This document shows positions 41,921-50,397 of a stretch of DNA of 64,000 nt, in pieces (the first letter of the stretch is position 1; every line of letters begins with the position of its first letter). Made by a program: the position numbers and the translations under genes. The notes beneath the pieces are model-generated. The model did not search any database, had not been told where the DNA came from, and worked only from the letters and a program-made list of their open reading frames with translations. Origin of the DNA: WLMZ01 sp031367435 (lineage in GTDB: Bacteria; Actinomycetota; Acidimicrobiia; Acidimicrobiales; Ilumatobacteraceae); contig JANLPV010000204.1 in assembly GCA_031367435.1 (NCBI GenBank), positions 16,457 through 80,456 on the forward strand, read 5' to 3'.

Positions 41921-42054
41921 GGCAACTGACGCTAGCGGCTGAGTTTGCAGTTCGCGGACTCGCTGCAACCACACAAGTCGCACGCGAATCCCGCTCAGCC
42001 ACGGCTTCGACAAGCTGTTACTCGGTAGTAACCGGCCCGGCTAGTCTCGCTGTC

Positions 42055-44577
42055 GTGATCCTCGACCCGTATCGGCTTCCGCGCGCCGTAGCACCGCGCC
42101 ACTACGAGGTGACGCTGGAGCCCGAACTCAATCGAGCGACGTTCGCTGGCACGATCTCGATTGCTGTCGACGTTGATCAGACTGTCGATCGTGTTGTTCT
42201 CAATGCAGTCGAATTGACCGTCTCGTCGGTTCGGGTCAATGCGAACCCATGCCTGTTCACGTTGGAAGTCGCAACGCAACGACTCTGCATCGAGGCTCAG
42301 CTCAATGCGGGTCAGGCAATGATCGATATCGAGTTCGAAGGCGTTCTCAACGACAAGCTGCGTGGCTTCTACCGCAGTACCTATGCCGACATAGATGGCG
42401 TCGAGCACGTCATCGCGTGTTCGCAGATGCAAGCCACCGATTGTCGACGCGTCTTTCCATGCTTTGATGAACCGGACTTCAAAGCCACCTTTGGCATCAC
42501 CTTGGTCGTCGACGACGAGATGATGGCCGTGTCGAACTCGCCAGAGGTCTCCCGACACCGATTGCCAAGTGGCCGCTGGGCAATTACGTTCGACAACACC
42601 ATACCGATGAGCACATATCTTGTGGCCGTACTAGTTGGGCGGCTCGAAGCCACCGAACCCGTCGACGTGCTCGGCACACCGCTACGAATTGTCCATGTGC
42701 CTGGCAAGGGGCATCTCACATCGCTGGCACTCGATGTTGGTGCCGTCGCGCTCAAGTGGTTCCAGAATTATTACGGCATTGCGTATCCGGGCAAGAAGGT
42801 CGACATGATCGCCGTGCCGGACTTCGCCGCAGGCGCCATGGAAAATCTTGGCTGCATCACGTACCGGGAGTCGTTGCTTCTACTCGATCCCGAGGCCAGC
42901 ACACAGGTCGAACAACAGGCGGTGGCCGACGTCGTCAGCCACGAGTTGGCGCATATGTGGTTCGGCGATCTCGTGACGATGCGCTGGTGGAATGGCATCT
43001 GGCTGAACGAGGCGTTCGCGACGTTCATGGAGGTTATGGCCGTCGACGCGTTTCGCCCCGAATGGAAGCGGTGGACCAACTTCAGCCTCGAACGCACCGA
43101 CGCGTTCGAAGTCGATTCGCTCGCCAGTACGCGTACCGTCGAATTCGAAGTGCACGCCCCCTCCGATTGTGACGGCATGTTCGACGTACTCACATATCAA
43201 AAGGGCGGCGCGCTGCTGCGCATGTTGCAGCAGTACCTTGGCGAAGAACGTTTCCGCCAGGGCGTGAATCATTACCTTCGCGCGCACTCGTATGCAAATA
43301 CCGAGACCAGCGATTTGTGGGACAGCATCGAAGCAGTCACCACCGCGGATGGTGGTTGTGAACCGGTACGCGAAATGATGGACAGCTGGATCTGGCAGGC
43401 CGGCTACCCACTCGTGTCGGCGTCCCTAGCCGGCGATGAACTGGTGCTGAACCAGCAGCGATTCAGCTTCAGCCCCGAGGCAACCGACCCCACAGTGTTC
43501 ATCACGCCAGTGGCTGTCCGGGTCGGCAACGACACCCATCTGGTGTTGCTCAACGCTCCCGAAGCCCGGCTCTTCATCGGTATCACCGACGCACCGATCG
43601 TGGTGAATGCTGGCGGGCAGGGCTTCTTTCGAGTCGCGTACGCCGACGAACTCCGCAGCCGGTTGGGCACTGCCGCGTTAACGACGCTCAACACCGTCGA
43701 GCGTTACAACCTCGTCGACGACGCGAGCGCGGCGTGTGTCGCTGGTCGGCTGTCGGCTATTGGGCTCCTCGACTTTCTCGAAGGGTTCGCCGGCGAACGA
43801 GAGCTCGCTGTCTGGCAGGCCATCAGCGCAGCCTTGCGGCGCCTGCAGCGGCTGATCGATGGTGCCGCGCGCGCGCCATTTCAACAACGCGTTCGAGCGC
43901 TGCTCGCTTCGGCGCTGGCAGAACTCGGCTGGCACGCGATTGCCGGAGAAAGCGACCTGCAATCGAAGCTGCGTGGTCTTCTCATCACCGACTCCGCGGT
44001 GCTTGGCGCCGACATGGAGGCCCGCGAGCGTTGCCGCGCGCTGCTTGGCGATGATCAGTCGACGATCGACCCCGAGCTACTTGCGGCATCGACCGTTGTG
44101 GTTGCCTCGAGTGGCGACGCTGCCGACTTTGAGCATTTCCTCGACGGGTTCCGCCATGCGACAACACCGCAGGAGCAGCTTCGCAATCTCTATGCGCTTG
44201 GTGAATTCGATGACGCAGAACTCGTACAACGCGCGTGCGACTTCGCGTTGAGCGGCGAGGTCCGCTCACAGAACGCGCCGTTCCTCCTGGCCCGATGTAT
44301 TGCCAACTCCGCGCATGGTGCGCTGGCGTGGACCATCGTGCGTAAGAACTGGGATCTGGCGAACGCACGATTCCCTGGGCCGTCGATCATTCGCATGATC
44401 GATCCGGTCAAGACACTGAATGCTCCATCGGACGTCGCCGACGTACAGGGTTTCTTTGCCGAGCACCCAATCACTCAGTCCATCACGACCTTGGCCCAGG
44501 TGCTTGAACGCCAACGCGTCAACGTCGCCGTGCGCGAACGCGAGGCCGAGATGTTTGCGAAGACGTTGTTGAGTTAG
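42055..44577 (+). CDS. pepN: M1-family aminopeptidase
   Basis: 840 aa from the GTG at 42055 (the frame is open from 41896 but that part overlaps the divergent kinase). A zinc metallo-aminopeptidase: the GAMEN substrate-binding motif is near residue 260, and HELAHMWFGDLVTM begins at about residue 296 with the third ligand Glu 18 residues on in WLNEAFATF. The N-terminal beta-saddle domain and the C-terminal ERAP1-like helical domain (from about 540) give the full four-domain size. It removes N-terminal residues from peptides and is probably cytoplasmic since no signal peptide is present. Monocistronic; a 200-bp gap follows. Confidence 0.92.
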   Translation: MILDPYRLPRAVAPRHYEVTLEPELNRATFAGTISIAVDVDQTVDRVVLNAVELTVSSVRVNANPCLFTLEVATQRLCIEAQLNAGQAMIDIEFEGVLNDKLRGFYRSTYADIDGVEHVIACSQMQATDCRRVFPCFDEPDFKATFGITLVVDDEMMAVSNSPEVSRHRLPSGRWAITFDNTIPMSTYLVAVLVGRLEATEPVDVLGTPLRIVHVPGKGHLTSLALDVGAVALKWFQNYYGIAYPGKKVDMIAVPDFAAGAMENLGCITYRESLLLLDPEASTQVEQQAVADVVSHELAHMWFGDLVTMRWWNGIWLNEAFATFMEVMAVDAFRPEWKRWTNFSLERTDAFEVDSLASTRTVEFEVHAPSDCDGMFDVLTYQKGGALLRMLQQYLGEERFRQGVNHYLRAHSYANTETSDLWDSIEAVTTADGGCEPVREMMDSWIWQAGYPLVSASLAGDELVLNQQRFSFSPEATDPTVFITPVAVRVGNDTHLVLLNAPEARLFIGITDAPIVVNAGGQGFFRVAYADELRSRLGTAALTTLNTVERYNLVDDASAACVAGRLSAIGLLDFLEGFAGERELAVWQAISAALRRLQRLIDGAARAPFQQRVRALLASALAELGWHAIAGESDLQSKLRGLLITDSAVLGADMEARERCRALLGDDQSTIDPELLAASTVVVASSGDAADFEHFLDGFRHATTPQEQLRNLYALGEFDDAELVQRACDFALSGEVRSQNAPFLLARCIANSAHGALAWTIVRKNWDLANARFPGPSIIRMIDPVKTLNAPSDVADVQGFFAEHPITQSITTLAQVLERQRVNVAVREREAEMFAKTLLS

Positions 44578-44777
44578 CGTGGAAAGTTGATGACGCTTCG
44601 CCCGACTACGTGGCGCGCATGGTTCGCTCCATCGTCGGTATCGAGATCTAGGACATGACGGTGAAGCGCAAGCTCAGCCAAAACCGGTCGTCGATAGATC
44701 AACGCTGTGTCCGTGAGCATTTGCATAGTCGGTCCAGCAAGGAGCAGGCCGTGAGTACAGCGATGCATCAGAACGGG
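44578..44777. other. 200-bp convergent intergenic gap
   Basis: Between pepN and the deacetylase, both ending here. One minus-strand frame of 64 codons (44574-44768) has no ribosome site and no recognised family. On the plus strand an AAGGAG precedes a GTG that opens a 12-codon frame ending near the deacetylase stop. Neither is convincing as a gene, and I see no strong terminator hairpin. Confidence 0.4.
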
Positions 44778-45641
44778 TTAGCCGAGTAGCCCAGTCACCG
44801 TTGATTGCGTGAGCCCGAGGCCAGCCATGCGATCGAGGATTGCGGGCAACGCATTAATCGTGTCGCGATGCCCAAAGTGCAGGCTGACGATCGCGCCGGC
44901 ATGGACCTCGGTGTTCACCTTGGCAATCACTGCTTTCGAACCGGGCTCTTTGAAGTCACGCGAATCGACGTCGTACCCAACGGACACCCCGTAGCCGGCG
45001 CGACCGGCTTCGTCGAGAATCAACTGGTTGGGCACATCGGTACCCGACGGGCGGAACCACTTGCCGATCGAGCCAATGAACGGCACCAAGGCCTCGCCTC
45101 CGCCGGCAATTTCGTCGAACACCTGTGAGCGGGTGAGTTGGCCCATGGTTTTGTGGTTCAGCGTGTGGTTCGCCAACTCATGTCCGTCGGCAACGGCACG
45201 ATGACCGAGCGAAGGATTCGCTTTGAGCCACGCGCCGATCGCGAAGAACGTGGCGTTGAAGTTCTTCGACTTCATGAGGTCGAGCAGTTCGGTGACCAGC
45301 GAGGTATCTCCGCCAAGGTGAAACGTGAGCGCAACCTTGGTGAGCGCGGCATCACCATGATTGACGTATGTAGCCGGAGCCCCCGCGATAACAACGGGCG
45401 CCACCGCGGCGAGCGTGGTTGAGGACGCTCCACTGGGACTTGGCCCTGAGCTCGACGAACCCGCTGACGTTGGAACGGCTGCCGTTGGAACGACTGCCGT
45501 TGGAACCGTTGGTGGCAACGTCGCAAACCCGCCGGTGGCCACTTTCGCGCCGCTGCTGCAACTCTCAAGTAACGCAGCGCCAGCGAGCGCCGAACCGGCG
45601 AGCACGAACCCGCGGCGCGTCAATCGTGGAGACGAGCTCAT
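44778..45641 (-). CDS. Tat-type lipoprotein polysaccharide deacetylase
   Basis: 287 aa. The N-terminus LTRRGFVLAG is a twin-arginine signal and the lipobox LLESC gives a lipidated cysteine at residue 28, so the protein should be exported folded and anchored outside. A Pro/Thr/Val linker with a five-residue repeat (residues about 42-60) follows. The NodB domain has the metal-binding HELANHTLNH and an RPSGTDVP motif, but motif 1 reads LTFHLGGD rather than TFDDG, so the usual first Asp is missing and a later Asp may take over. It probably trims acetyl groups from cell-wall or exopolysaccharide. The start overlaps the upstream propeller gene's stop (ATGA). Confidence 0.8.
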   Translation of the reverse strand: MSSSPRLTRRGFVLAGSALAGAALLESCSSGAKVATGGFATLPPTVPTAVVPTAAVPTSAGSSSSGPSPSGASSTTLAAVAPVVIAGAPATYVNHGDAALTKVALTFHLGGDTSLVTELLDLMKSKNFNATFFAIGAWLKANPSLGHRAVADGHELANHTLNHKTMGQLTRSQVFDEIAGGGEALVPFIGSIGKWFRPSGTDVPNQLILDEAGRAGYGVSVGYDVDSRDFKEPGSKAVIAKVNTEVHAGAIVSLHFGHRDTINALPAILDRMAGLGLTQSTVTGLLG

Positions 45642-46927
45642 CGCATGTTGCCGGTGTGCCCGAGCGAGTACCGGCCGGGTTGCGGGAAGATGGCGAGGCC
45701 ATGGGGACCACTCGGAACCGAAATCTGCGCCCGCACTGCGCCGGTCGCCGTATCGAAGACGTAGACCACGTCGTCGTATCGGCCCGACACCCAGAACGTG
45801 GATCCGTCAGCGGAGACGCCGCCCATGTCGGGGGATCCACCGCCCGGGATATCCCATGTGGCGACCACAGTGTCGGTGGTGGGATCGACAACGCTGATCG
45901 ATCCATCGCCCGACTTCGACTTGCGGGTCACATCGTGCGCCAGTCGGCCCCGATTGGTGACGTAGATACGGGTCGCGTCACGACTTGGGTAAATGCCATG
46001 TGCGCCGACACCCGTCTTGATCGAACCGATGATCTGGGTGCCCTGCGCGTTGAGGACCCATACGCCGCCGCTCATCATGTCGGCCACATAGAACTTGGTG
46101 CCGTCGGGGGCGATGCGCAGGTCTTGCGGCATCGCGCCGGTCGGCAACGCAAGTGTGCTCAAAATGTCGCCGCTGTCGGTGTTGATCTTAAGAATCTCTC
46201 CGGAAAACTCGCAGGTGGCGAGGAACCATGTGCCGTCGGGTGACCAATCGGCGTGGTTCACACCACGACACGGCACATTCACTGACTTGATCAGCTTCCA
46301 GGTCACGCGGTTGTAGAAGTCAATTCGCCGAAGTCGCTCAGCCATCACAACGGCCTTCTTGCCGTCGGGCGTGAAATAGAGGTTGTACGGTGCCTCGACG
46401 GGTATCCCCTTGCCCGCCTTGCCTGTGGTGGGATCGATCGGTACAAGCCTGTTCGAACCGCTTGCCGTGGCGTACAGCGTGGTGAGGTCCCAACCCGGCA
46501 CGACGTGCTGCAACAACGTGCCGACTTTGTAGTGATCGATCACCTTCATCGTTTTTTGGTCGATGACGGTGACTGAACCGTCGTCGTTGCTCGGCACATA
46601 CACATAGGCCTTCGCGTCTTTAACGGCCGGGCTCATATCGCCCGCCGCCGCGTTTGCGTAAACGTTGACTGGTGCCTGCGAGCCCACAGACACTGGAACA
46701 GTGCTGACAACCGATCCACCGGGCAGCACCGGATCGGAGCCGCCACTACTCGTTGTGACGGCCGCGTTCGCGATGGTTGCATTGGGATCGACAGCGACCT
46801 GACCCACTGATGGCCGACTTGCCGAACAAGCTGACGCCAAAAGTGCGCACGTGGTCGCCAACATCACGCCGCGCCGAACATGCGCACGCGACTTGGACAC
46901 GCGTTGTACTTCTGGGAATCCCGCCAC
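45638..46927 (-). CDS. YncE-like beta-propeller lipoprotein
   Basis: 429 aa from a GTG at 46927 with GAGG eight bases upstream. After a lipobox LLASAC (Cys34) and a Ser/Val linker, the rest consists of repeated YVTN-type propeller blades: AKAYVYVPSNDDGSVTVID, NLYFTPDGKKAVVMAE, DLRIAPDGTKFYVADMMSG, and PSRDATRIYVTNRG among others, about seven blades. Such proteins are surface scaffolds or binding proteins; some bind cofactors or metals. It is translationally coupled to the deacetylase, suggesting the two act together at the cell surface. The ligand is unknown. Confidence 0.8.
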   Translation of the reverse strand: MAGFPEVQRVSKSRAHVRRGVMLATTCALLASACSASRPSVGQVAVDPNATIANAAVTTSSGGSDPVLPGGSVVSTVPVSVGSQAPVNVYANAAAGDMSPAVKDAKAYVYVPSNDDGSVTVIDQKTMKVIDHYKVGTLLQHVVPGWDLTTLYATASGSNRLVPIDPTTGKAGKGIPVEAPYNLYFTPDGKKAVVMAERLRRIDFYNRVTWKLIKSVNVPCRGVNHADWSPDGTWFLATCEFSGEILKINTDSGDILSTLALPTGAMPQDLRIAPDGTKFYVADMMSGGVWVLNAQGTQIIGSIKTGVGAHGIYPSRDATRIYVTNRGRLAHDVTRKSKSGDGSISVVDPTTDTVVATWDIPGGGSPDMGGVSADGSTFWVSGRYDDVVYVFDTATGAVRAQISVPSGPHGLAIFPQPGRYSLGHTGNMR

Positions 46928-47063
46928 GTCGAAAACCTCGATCTCGTACTGATGAGTCGGTCAAATCTACGCCCTACAGCTGATTGGGACACATCGCCTC
47001 ATTCAATATTGAGTAAATCCCATTTGCGGCGACGCATTTATCTGCGAACGTAACCTGATCGCG

Positions 47064-47753
47064 TCACGCCTCGAAGCGGTAGCCCATGCCCGGCTCTGTG
47101 ATGAAGTACCGCGGTTGGCCCGGCGTCGGCTCAAGCTTCTTGCGGATCGCGGCGAGATGCACTCTCAGATAATTGGTCTCGTGTTCGTACTGCGGTCCCC
47201 ATACCTGTTGTAAGAGCTGCCGTTGGGTCACCAGTCTTCCGGGGTTACGCACAAGATGTTCGAGGATGGCCCACTCGATGGGGGTCAATCGGACGTCGTT
47301 GTCTCCGACCGTCACTCGTCTGGCGACGAGATCGACCACGAAGGCTTCAGTGCGGATAATGGGCTGCTCGGGCTCGGGCTGATGGCGACGCAACGTCGCT
47401 CGCAAACGGGCCAGCAGTTCGTTCATGCCGAATGGCTTCGACACGTAGTCGTCAGCGCCGGCGTCGAGCGCGGCCACCTTGTCGGCCTCGGCCTCGCGCA
47501 CGGACAAAATGATGATCGGCACCGTTGTCCATCCGCGAAGGCCGCGAACCACGTCGATGCCGTCGATGCCCGGCAAGCCGAGATCGAGGAGCACAAGATC
47601 GGGATGATGCGCAGCGGCGAGATGCAGCGCGCGCTCACCCGTCTCGGCCAGATCGACGGCGTAACCACGTGCGCGTAGGTTCACGTCGAGGGCACTGCGG
47701 ATCTGGGGCTCGTCATCCACCACCAGGATGCGCGCAATCGGTGTACCACTCAT
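47064..47753 (-). CDS. kdpE: OmpR-family response regulator
   Basis: 229 aa. The receiver domain has the acidic pair DDEPQIRS, the phosphoacceptor Asp in LVLLDLGLPGIDG near residue 54, and the Lys in YVSKPFG. The C-terminal winged helix has LTPIEWAILEHLVRNPGRLV and the recognition helix ETNYLRVHLAAIRKKLE, which is the KdpE wording. It is coupled to kdpD (start overlaps the kdpD stop). KdpE normally activates the kdpFABC potassium ATPase, but that operon is not here; the nearest transporter is the divergent KimA-like gene. Confidence 0.92.
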   Translation of the reverse strand: MSGTPIARILVVDDEPQIRSALDVNLRARGYAVDLAETGERALHLAAAHHPDLVLLDLGLPGIDGIDVVRGLRGWTTVPIIILSVREAEADKVAALDAGADDYVSKPFGMNELLARLRATLRRHQPEPEQPIIRTEAFVVDLVARRVTVGDNDVRLTPIEWAILEHLVRNPGRLVTQRQLLQQVWGPQYEHETNYLRVHLAAIRKKLEPTPGQPRYFITEPGMGYRFEA

Positions 47754-50263
47754 GGGCGCGTCCCCGTCTCTGGCGCAACATCAAGGCCGATACAGAACGT
47801 CACGCCGCCTCCGGGCGTGTCGTCGATCTCGAGCGTGGCGCCCATCGATTCGACGAAACCCCGTGCGATGGCCAGACCAAGGCCGACCCCGGCATCGTTG
47901 GAACGATCGCCGAGTCGCTGAAATGGCTCAAAGATGCGCTCGCGCGCTTCGTCGGGGATTCCGGGACCCCGATCGATGATGCGTAGATTCACGTGCGACT
48001 TCACGAGACCCGCCTCGATGCGCACGAAGCCGCCCACCGGTGACCACGCGAGTGCATTCGACACGATGTTGGCAACGGCACGCTCAAGCAGAGCTGGGTC
48101 GGCCATCACCAGCGGCAGCGTATCGGCCACGTCCACCGTGATCTGTCCACCGAGATGGGCCGTGTTCGCGAGTGCAGCAGCGATCACGTCCTCGAGCGCC
48201 ACTGCGCGATTCGCGCTCTCCACAGCACCCGCTTGCAATCGACTCATGTCGAGCAGGTTCACGACAAGGCGGTCGAGTCGGTCTGACGCACCATCGATGT
48301 TGCGCAACAGGCTGACGCGATCTTCGTTGGAGAACGCGACATCATTTTGGAGCAGCCCACTCACGCTCGCCTTGATGGACGCGAGCGGCGTGCGGAGATC
48401 GTGCGAGACGGCCTGCAGCAACGCAGTACGCAGCGCGTTCGCCTGCGCCAGGCTGGCCACCGTCTCTGCGTCGGCCCGCAGCCGCCGTCCCTCGAGCGCG
48501 AGTGAGAGCTGATCGGCAAAGGCGCGCAGCACCGATTGGTCGTCGACGTTGAGCGTTCCGCCGAGGAGGACCAGCTGCACGTCACCGTTGGGATCGAGCG
48601 CCAGCGCCGTACCGTCACCGGGGCTCGACGGCACCGGTAGGCCGACGACGGTGGTGACCGACCACACGTCATCAGTCCGCTCAAGCACTGCGGCGGCATC
48701 GAGGTCGAAGGTGACGCGAAGTTGATCGACGAGTTCGGGCAATGGATCGGTGGAACCAACAAGGGTTCCGGCAGTGCGCGCTAACGCCCCGGCCTGGGCG
48801 CGCGCCCGCAACGCGTCGCGCGTTCGAATCGTGGATTGAGTGACGAGCACGCTCACGACTATTGCGACGGTGACGAACACGGACAACATCACGAGGTTGC
48901 TCGACTCGTTCACGCTGAGCGTGTGGAACGGTGGCACGAAGTACCAGTTCGTCAAGAAGAATGCGAGGATCGAAGCGACCAGGCCGGTCTGCAATCCACC
49001 CATCGCAGCAACCAACACCACGAAGCCGAGGCTCAGCAACAACTCCGATCCGAGGCTGACGTGACGGCGGATCTGCGTCAGCGCGAGTGTCATCGCCGGC
49101 AGCGCTACCAAGCACATCGCCCACGCCGCAATGCGACGGCGACGCGGCAGCGGTGCCGTACGTCGCACTCGTGGCAGCGGCGACCAAACACTGGGACCAT
49201 GCGACTCGTGCGCAATGATGTGCACGTCGATCTGGTCGATATGCCGTAAGAGCGACGACGTCACCGAGCCTCGGATCAACTGGCTCGCACGAGACCGTCC
49301 GCTTGCACCAATCACCAATTGTGTTGCCTTTTCGGCTTTGGCAAAGGTCGCGAGGGCCAGCGCCACGTCGTCGCCGACGACCTCGCGGTATCGGCCGTCG
49401 AGTTGGCTGAGGAGATTGCGTTGTCGATCGAGCTCCACGTCGGAGGTTGCCTCGGACGAGCCAACATGCACGCCGATGAGATCGGCCTGTAGTCGACCCG
49501 CCAAACGCGCCGCGCGACGGATGAGGTGCAGCCCACCGTGCTCACCAGCAAGAGCAACAACGACCCGCTCGCGCGTTTCCCACGAATCGGTAATGCCCTG
49601 CTCGCCGAGGTAGGTCTGCAACCGTTCCTCCACGCGATCGGCCACCCAGAGCAATGCGAGTTCGCGTAGCGCCCCAAGGTTGCCCATGCGAAAGAAATTC
49701 GCGCGCGTTGGGTCTAGTTCATCGGCCGCATAGATGTTGCCGTGGGCAAGCCTGCGGCGTAGAGCCTCCGGACTCATATCGACCAGTTCGATCTGATCTG
49801 CAGCGCGCACCACGGCATCGGGAACTGTCTCGAGTTCGGTATATCCAGTGATCTTCTCGATGACGTCCGTGAGGGATTCGAAGTGCTGCACGTTCAGGGT
49901 GGAGATGACATCGCAACCCGATTCGAGCAGCATCTCCACGTCCTGCCAACGCTTGGCGTTACGTCCTCCTGGAGCGTTCGTGTGCGCGAGTTCATCGATG
50001 AGCACTACGTCGCCGCCGCGTGCTAGCACGGCGGCGAGGTCCATATCCTCCACCGTCGTCTCACCCGTTCGGGCGCGGCGGCGCGGCACGATCTCGATAT
50101 CACGAACCCGCGCTGCGGTGTTGTCGCGACCGTGCGTTTCGACGAATCCAATGACCACATCCGCGCCGCGCTGGGCGCGGCGCCAACCCTCGTCGAGCAT
50201 CGCGACGGTCTTACCAACGCCAGGGGCTGCGCCAAGATAGATACGCAGAGTTCCTCGACGCAT
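47750..50263 (-). CDS. kdpD: Sensor histidine kinase for potassium/turgor
   Basis: 837 aa from the ATG at 50263. Domain order is that of KdpD: an N-terminal ATP-binding KdpD domain with GAAPGVGKT at residues 11-19 and FVETHGR plus DELAHTNAPG, a USP-like domain (about 235-360, RERVVVALAGEHGG), four transmembrane helices (about 385-480), a GAF-like region and the kinase core with phosphorylation site AVSHDLRTPLASIK and ATP-binding NALAWSP, GPGIPDEARERIFEPF and GLGLAIARGF. It senses low potassium and phosphorylates KdpE. Complete and full-length, without kdpFABC beside it. Confidence 0.93.
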   Translation of the reverse strand: MRRGTLRIYLGAAPGVGKTVAMLDEGWRRAQRGADVVIGFVETHGRDNTAARVRDIEIVPRRRARTGETTVEDMDLAAVLARGGDVVLIDELAHTNAPGGRNAKRWQDVEMLLESGCDVISTLNVQHFESLTDVIEKITGYTELETVPDAVVRAADQIELVDMSPEALRRRLAHGNIYAADELDPTRANFFRMGNLGALRELALLWVADRVEERLQTYLGEQGITDSWETRERVVVALAGEHGGLHLIRRAARLAGRLQADLIGVHVGSSEATSDVELDRQRNLLSQLDGRYREVVGDDVALALATFAKAEKATQLVIGASGRSRASQLIRGSVTSSLLRHIDQIDVHIIAHESHGPSVWSPLPRVRRTAPLPRRRRIAAWAMCLVALPAMTLALTQIRRHVSLGSELLLSLGFVVLVAAMGGLQTGLVASILAFFLTNWYFVPPFHTLSVNESSNLVMLSVFVTVAIVVSVLVTQSTIRTRDALRARAQAGALARTAGTLVGSTDPLPELVDQLRVTFDLDAAAVLERTDDVWSVTTVVGLPVPSSPGDGTALALDPNGDVQLVLLGGTLNVDDQSVLRAFADQLSLALEGRRLRADAETVASLAQANALRTALLQAVSHDLRTPLASIKASVSGLLQNDVAFSNEDRVSLLRNIDGASDRLDRLVVNLLDMSRLQAGAVESANRAVALEDVIAAALANTAHLGGQITVDVADTLPLVMADPALLERAVANIVSNALAWSPVGGFVRIEAGLVKSHVNLRIIDRGPGIPDEARERIFEPFQRLGDRSNDAGVGLGLAIARGFVESMGATLEIDDTPGGGVTFCIGLDVAPETGTRP

Positions 50264-50306
50264 GGCCACATTGTGCCCGCTGTCGCGCGTCTTAGCGCGT
50301 TCTTGA

Positions 50307-50320
50307 CGTGTGGCCACACG
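50307..50320. promoter_or_regulatory. Palindrome between kdpD and the KimA-like gene
   Basis: CGTGTGGCCACACG is a perfect 14-bp palindrome in the 134-bp divergent gap. It overlaps a TTGACG (50303-50308) that could be a -35 box, with a second TTGACG at 50335-50340. Position and symmetry fit an operator, possibly for KdpE or another dimeric regulator. No experimental basis. Confidence 0.4.
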
Positions 50321-50397
50321 CTCTATGCGCGGTCTTGACGGATCCTGCGAACGCGGTGGGGTTCACTGAGGTTGTGCTCAAAGAGAACGAATTGCCA

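Noticed and set aside
44574..44768. 64-codon minus-strand ORF between pepN and the deacetylase
   Set aside because: No ribosome site, no family, overlaps the end of pepN; not enough support to call a gene.
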